NCBI GenBank assembly: GCA_011523485.1
Contig: WTGR01000639.1
Span: 1-5,122 of the forward strand
DNA: 5,122 nt
Direction of reading: 5' to 3'
Origin: Acidobacteriota bacterium
Lineage (GTDB): Bacteria; Acidobacteriota; Vicinamibacteria; Vicinamibacterales; UBA8438
Position 1 is the stretch's first letter, and the number at the start of each line of letters is the position of its first letter. The translations under genes were made by a program, and so were the position numbers. The notes below the pieces were generated by a model. That model was given only the letters and a program-made list of their open reading frames with translations, did no database searches and was not told the origin of the DNA. Of the stretch, positions 4,613 through 5,122 are shown one piece after another.

Positions 4613-5122
4613 TCAGTCGCTCACGCGCGTGAACTTCTGGTTCCGTCGCCCGCCGACCGTCTCGGCGGCGTAGAGGTTCCCCTGCGAGTCGATCACGATG
4701 GTATGGGGGAAAGTGAACTCCCCCGCCATGTGACCGGATCCGCCGATGCTGCCGACGATGTCGCCGCTCTCGCGCTCCAGGATCCAGATGCGGTTGCTCC
4801 CGAGGTCCACGACGAACAGGTGGCGCTGCTCCGGGTCGCGCGAGAGCTCGATGTCGGTGGCCCGCAGCGTCGCCTCGCCGTACGCGGCCGGGTCGACCGG
4901 GATGATGCGCCGCAGGTTCCCCTCCCGGTCGAACACCTGGATGCGGTTCTGCCCGCGGTCGCAGGCGTAGACGAGACCGTCGTTGCCGAGGACCACGCAG
5001 TGCGGGTGTCCCCCGCCGCCCTCGACGAACTGCCCGTCGCCGCTGCCGGCCGATCCCCACTGGCGCAGGTAGTTGCCCTCGCGGTCGAAGACGACGATAC
5101 GGTGATTGCCGTAGCCGTCGGC
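4613..5122 (-). CDS. NHL-repeat beta-propeller protein (N-terminus off the window)
   Basis: The last 169 codons of a longer gene enter from the right edge. NHL repeats are clear: DGYGNHRIVVFDREGNYLRQW (fragment residues 2-22), then HPHCVVL...GLVYACDRGQNRIQVFDREG (39-68), a divergent repeat around LFVVDLGSNRIWILERESG, and FPHTIVIDSQGNLYAAETV (138-156). The end GGRRNQKFTRV closes the propeller. Such proteins are often annotated as NHL-repeat or peptidyl-alpha-hydroxyglycine alpha-amidating-lyase-like; the PH motifs before two strands (His41, His139) are where that lyase fold places metal-binding histidines, but I cannot show activity. Location is probably extracytoplasmic, although the signal peptide is off the window. 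It converges on the molybdoenzyme gene, so it is not in its operon. A start at the GTG 4996 is not credible because repeat sequence continues in frame upstream. Confidence 0.88.
   Translation of the reverse strand, partial: ADGYGNHRIVVFDREGNYLRQWGSAGSGDGQFVEGGGGHPHCVVLGNDGLVYACDRGQNRIQVFDREGNLRRIIPVDPAAYGEATLRATDIELSRDPEQRHLFVVDLGSNRIWILERESGDIVGSIGGSGHMAGEFTFPHTIVIDSQGNLYAAETVGGRRNQKFTRVSD

Noticed and set aside
1..5122. Search for tRNA, rRNA, CRISPR, insertion sequences, phage or defence genes.
   Set aside because: No cloverleaf, repeat-spacer array, transposase, terminal inverted repeat or known defence domain was seen; the gene gaps are all under 200 bases.

Overview
This GC-rich window (clearly above 60% G+C by eye) comes from a bacterium with a periplasm: it encodes Sec- and Tat-exported proteins and a periplasmic c-type cytochrome. 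The mix of an ECF sigma factor, a fused SpmA/SpmB membrane protein, YVTN and NHL beta-propellers, a small Tat-exported molybdopterin oxidoreductase and a monohaem cytochrome c resembles environmental Acidobacteriota (Vicinamibacteria-like) genomes. That assignment is inference from gene style; the window has no rRNA or other phylogenetic marker. No tRNA, rRNA, CRISPR array, insertion sequence or phage gene was seen.

Left part (1-2114): an ECF sigma-70-family sigma factor runs leftward off the window edge, so its C-terminus is missing. It is divergent from a 440-codon membrane protein in which SpmA and SpmB, separate proteins in Bacillus, are joined by a charged Ala/Pro/Glu-rich linker. The 193-base divergent gap holds a perfect 8-bp inverted repeat against the likely sigma start, a tandem GGAACC motif resembling an ECF -35 element on the sigma-gene strand, and an extended -10-like element toward the membrane protein.

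Middle part (2115-3844): a bulged hairpin follows the membrane-protein stop. A leftward two-gene operon follows: a secreted YVTN beta-propeller (first gene) and a periplasmic cytochrome c (second gene), separated by 2 bases. Its promoter region is shared back to back with the next rightward gene; two TAGAAT -10 boxes face outward.

Right part (3845-5122): a Tat-signal sulfite-oxidase-fold molybdopterin oxidoreductase (catalytic domain only) runs rightward and converges on an NHL-repeat propeller protein that is cut off at the window edge.

The most coherent hypothesis is a small periplasmic redox module: the molybdoenzyme oxidises or reduces an unknown substrate, the divergent cytochrome c is a candidate electron partner, and the propeller is an accessory or scaffold protein. 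The shared control region supports this, but the substrate and any physical interaction are unknown. Nothing here is clearly a wholly new system; the most unusual points are the regulatory architecture and the gene combination.
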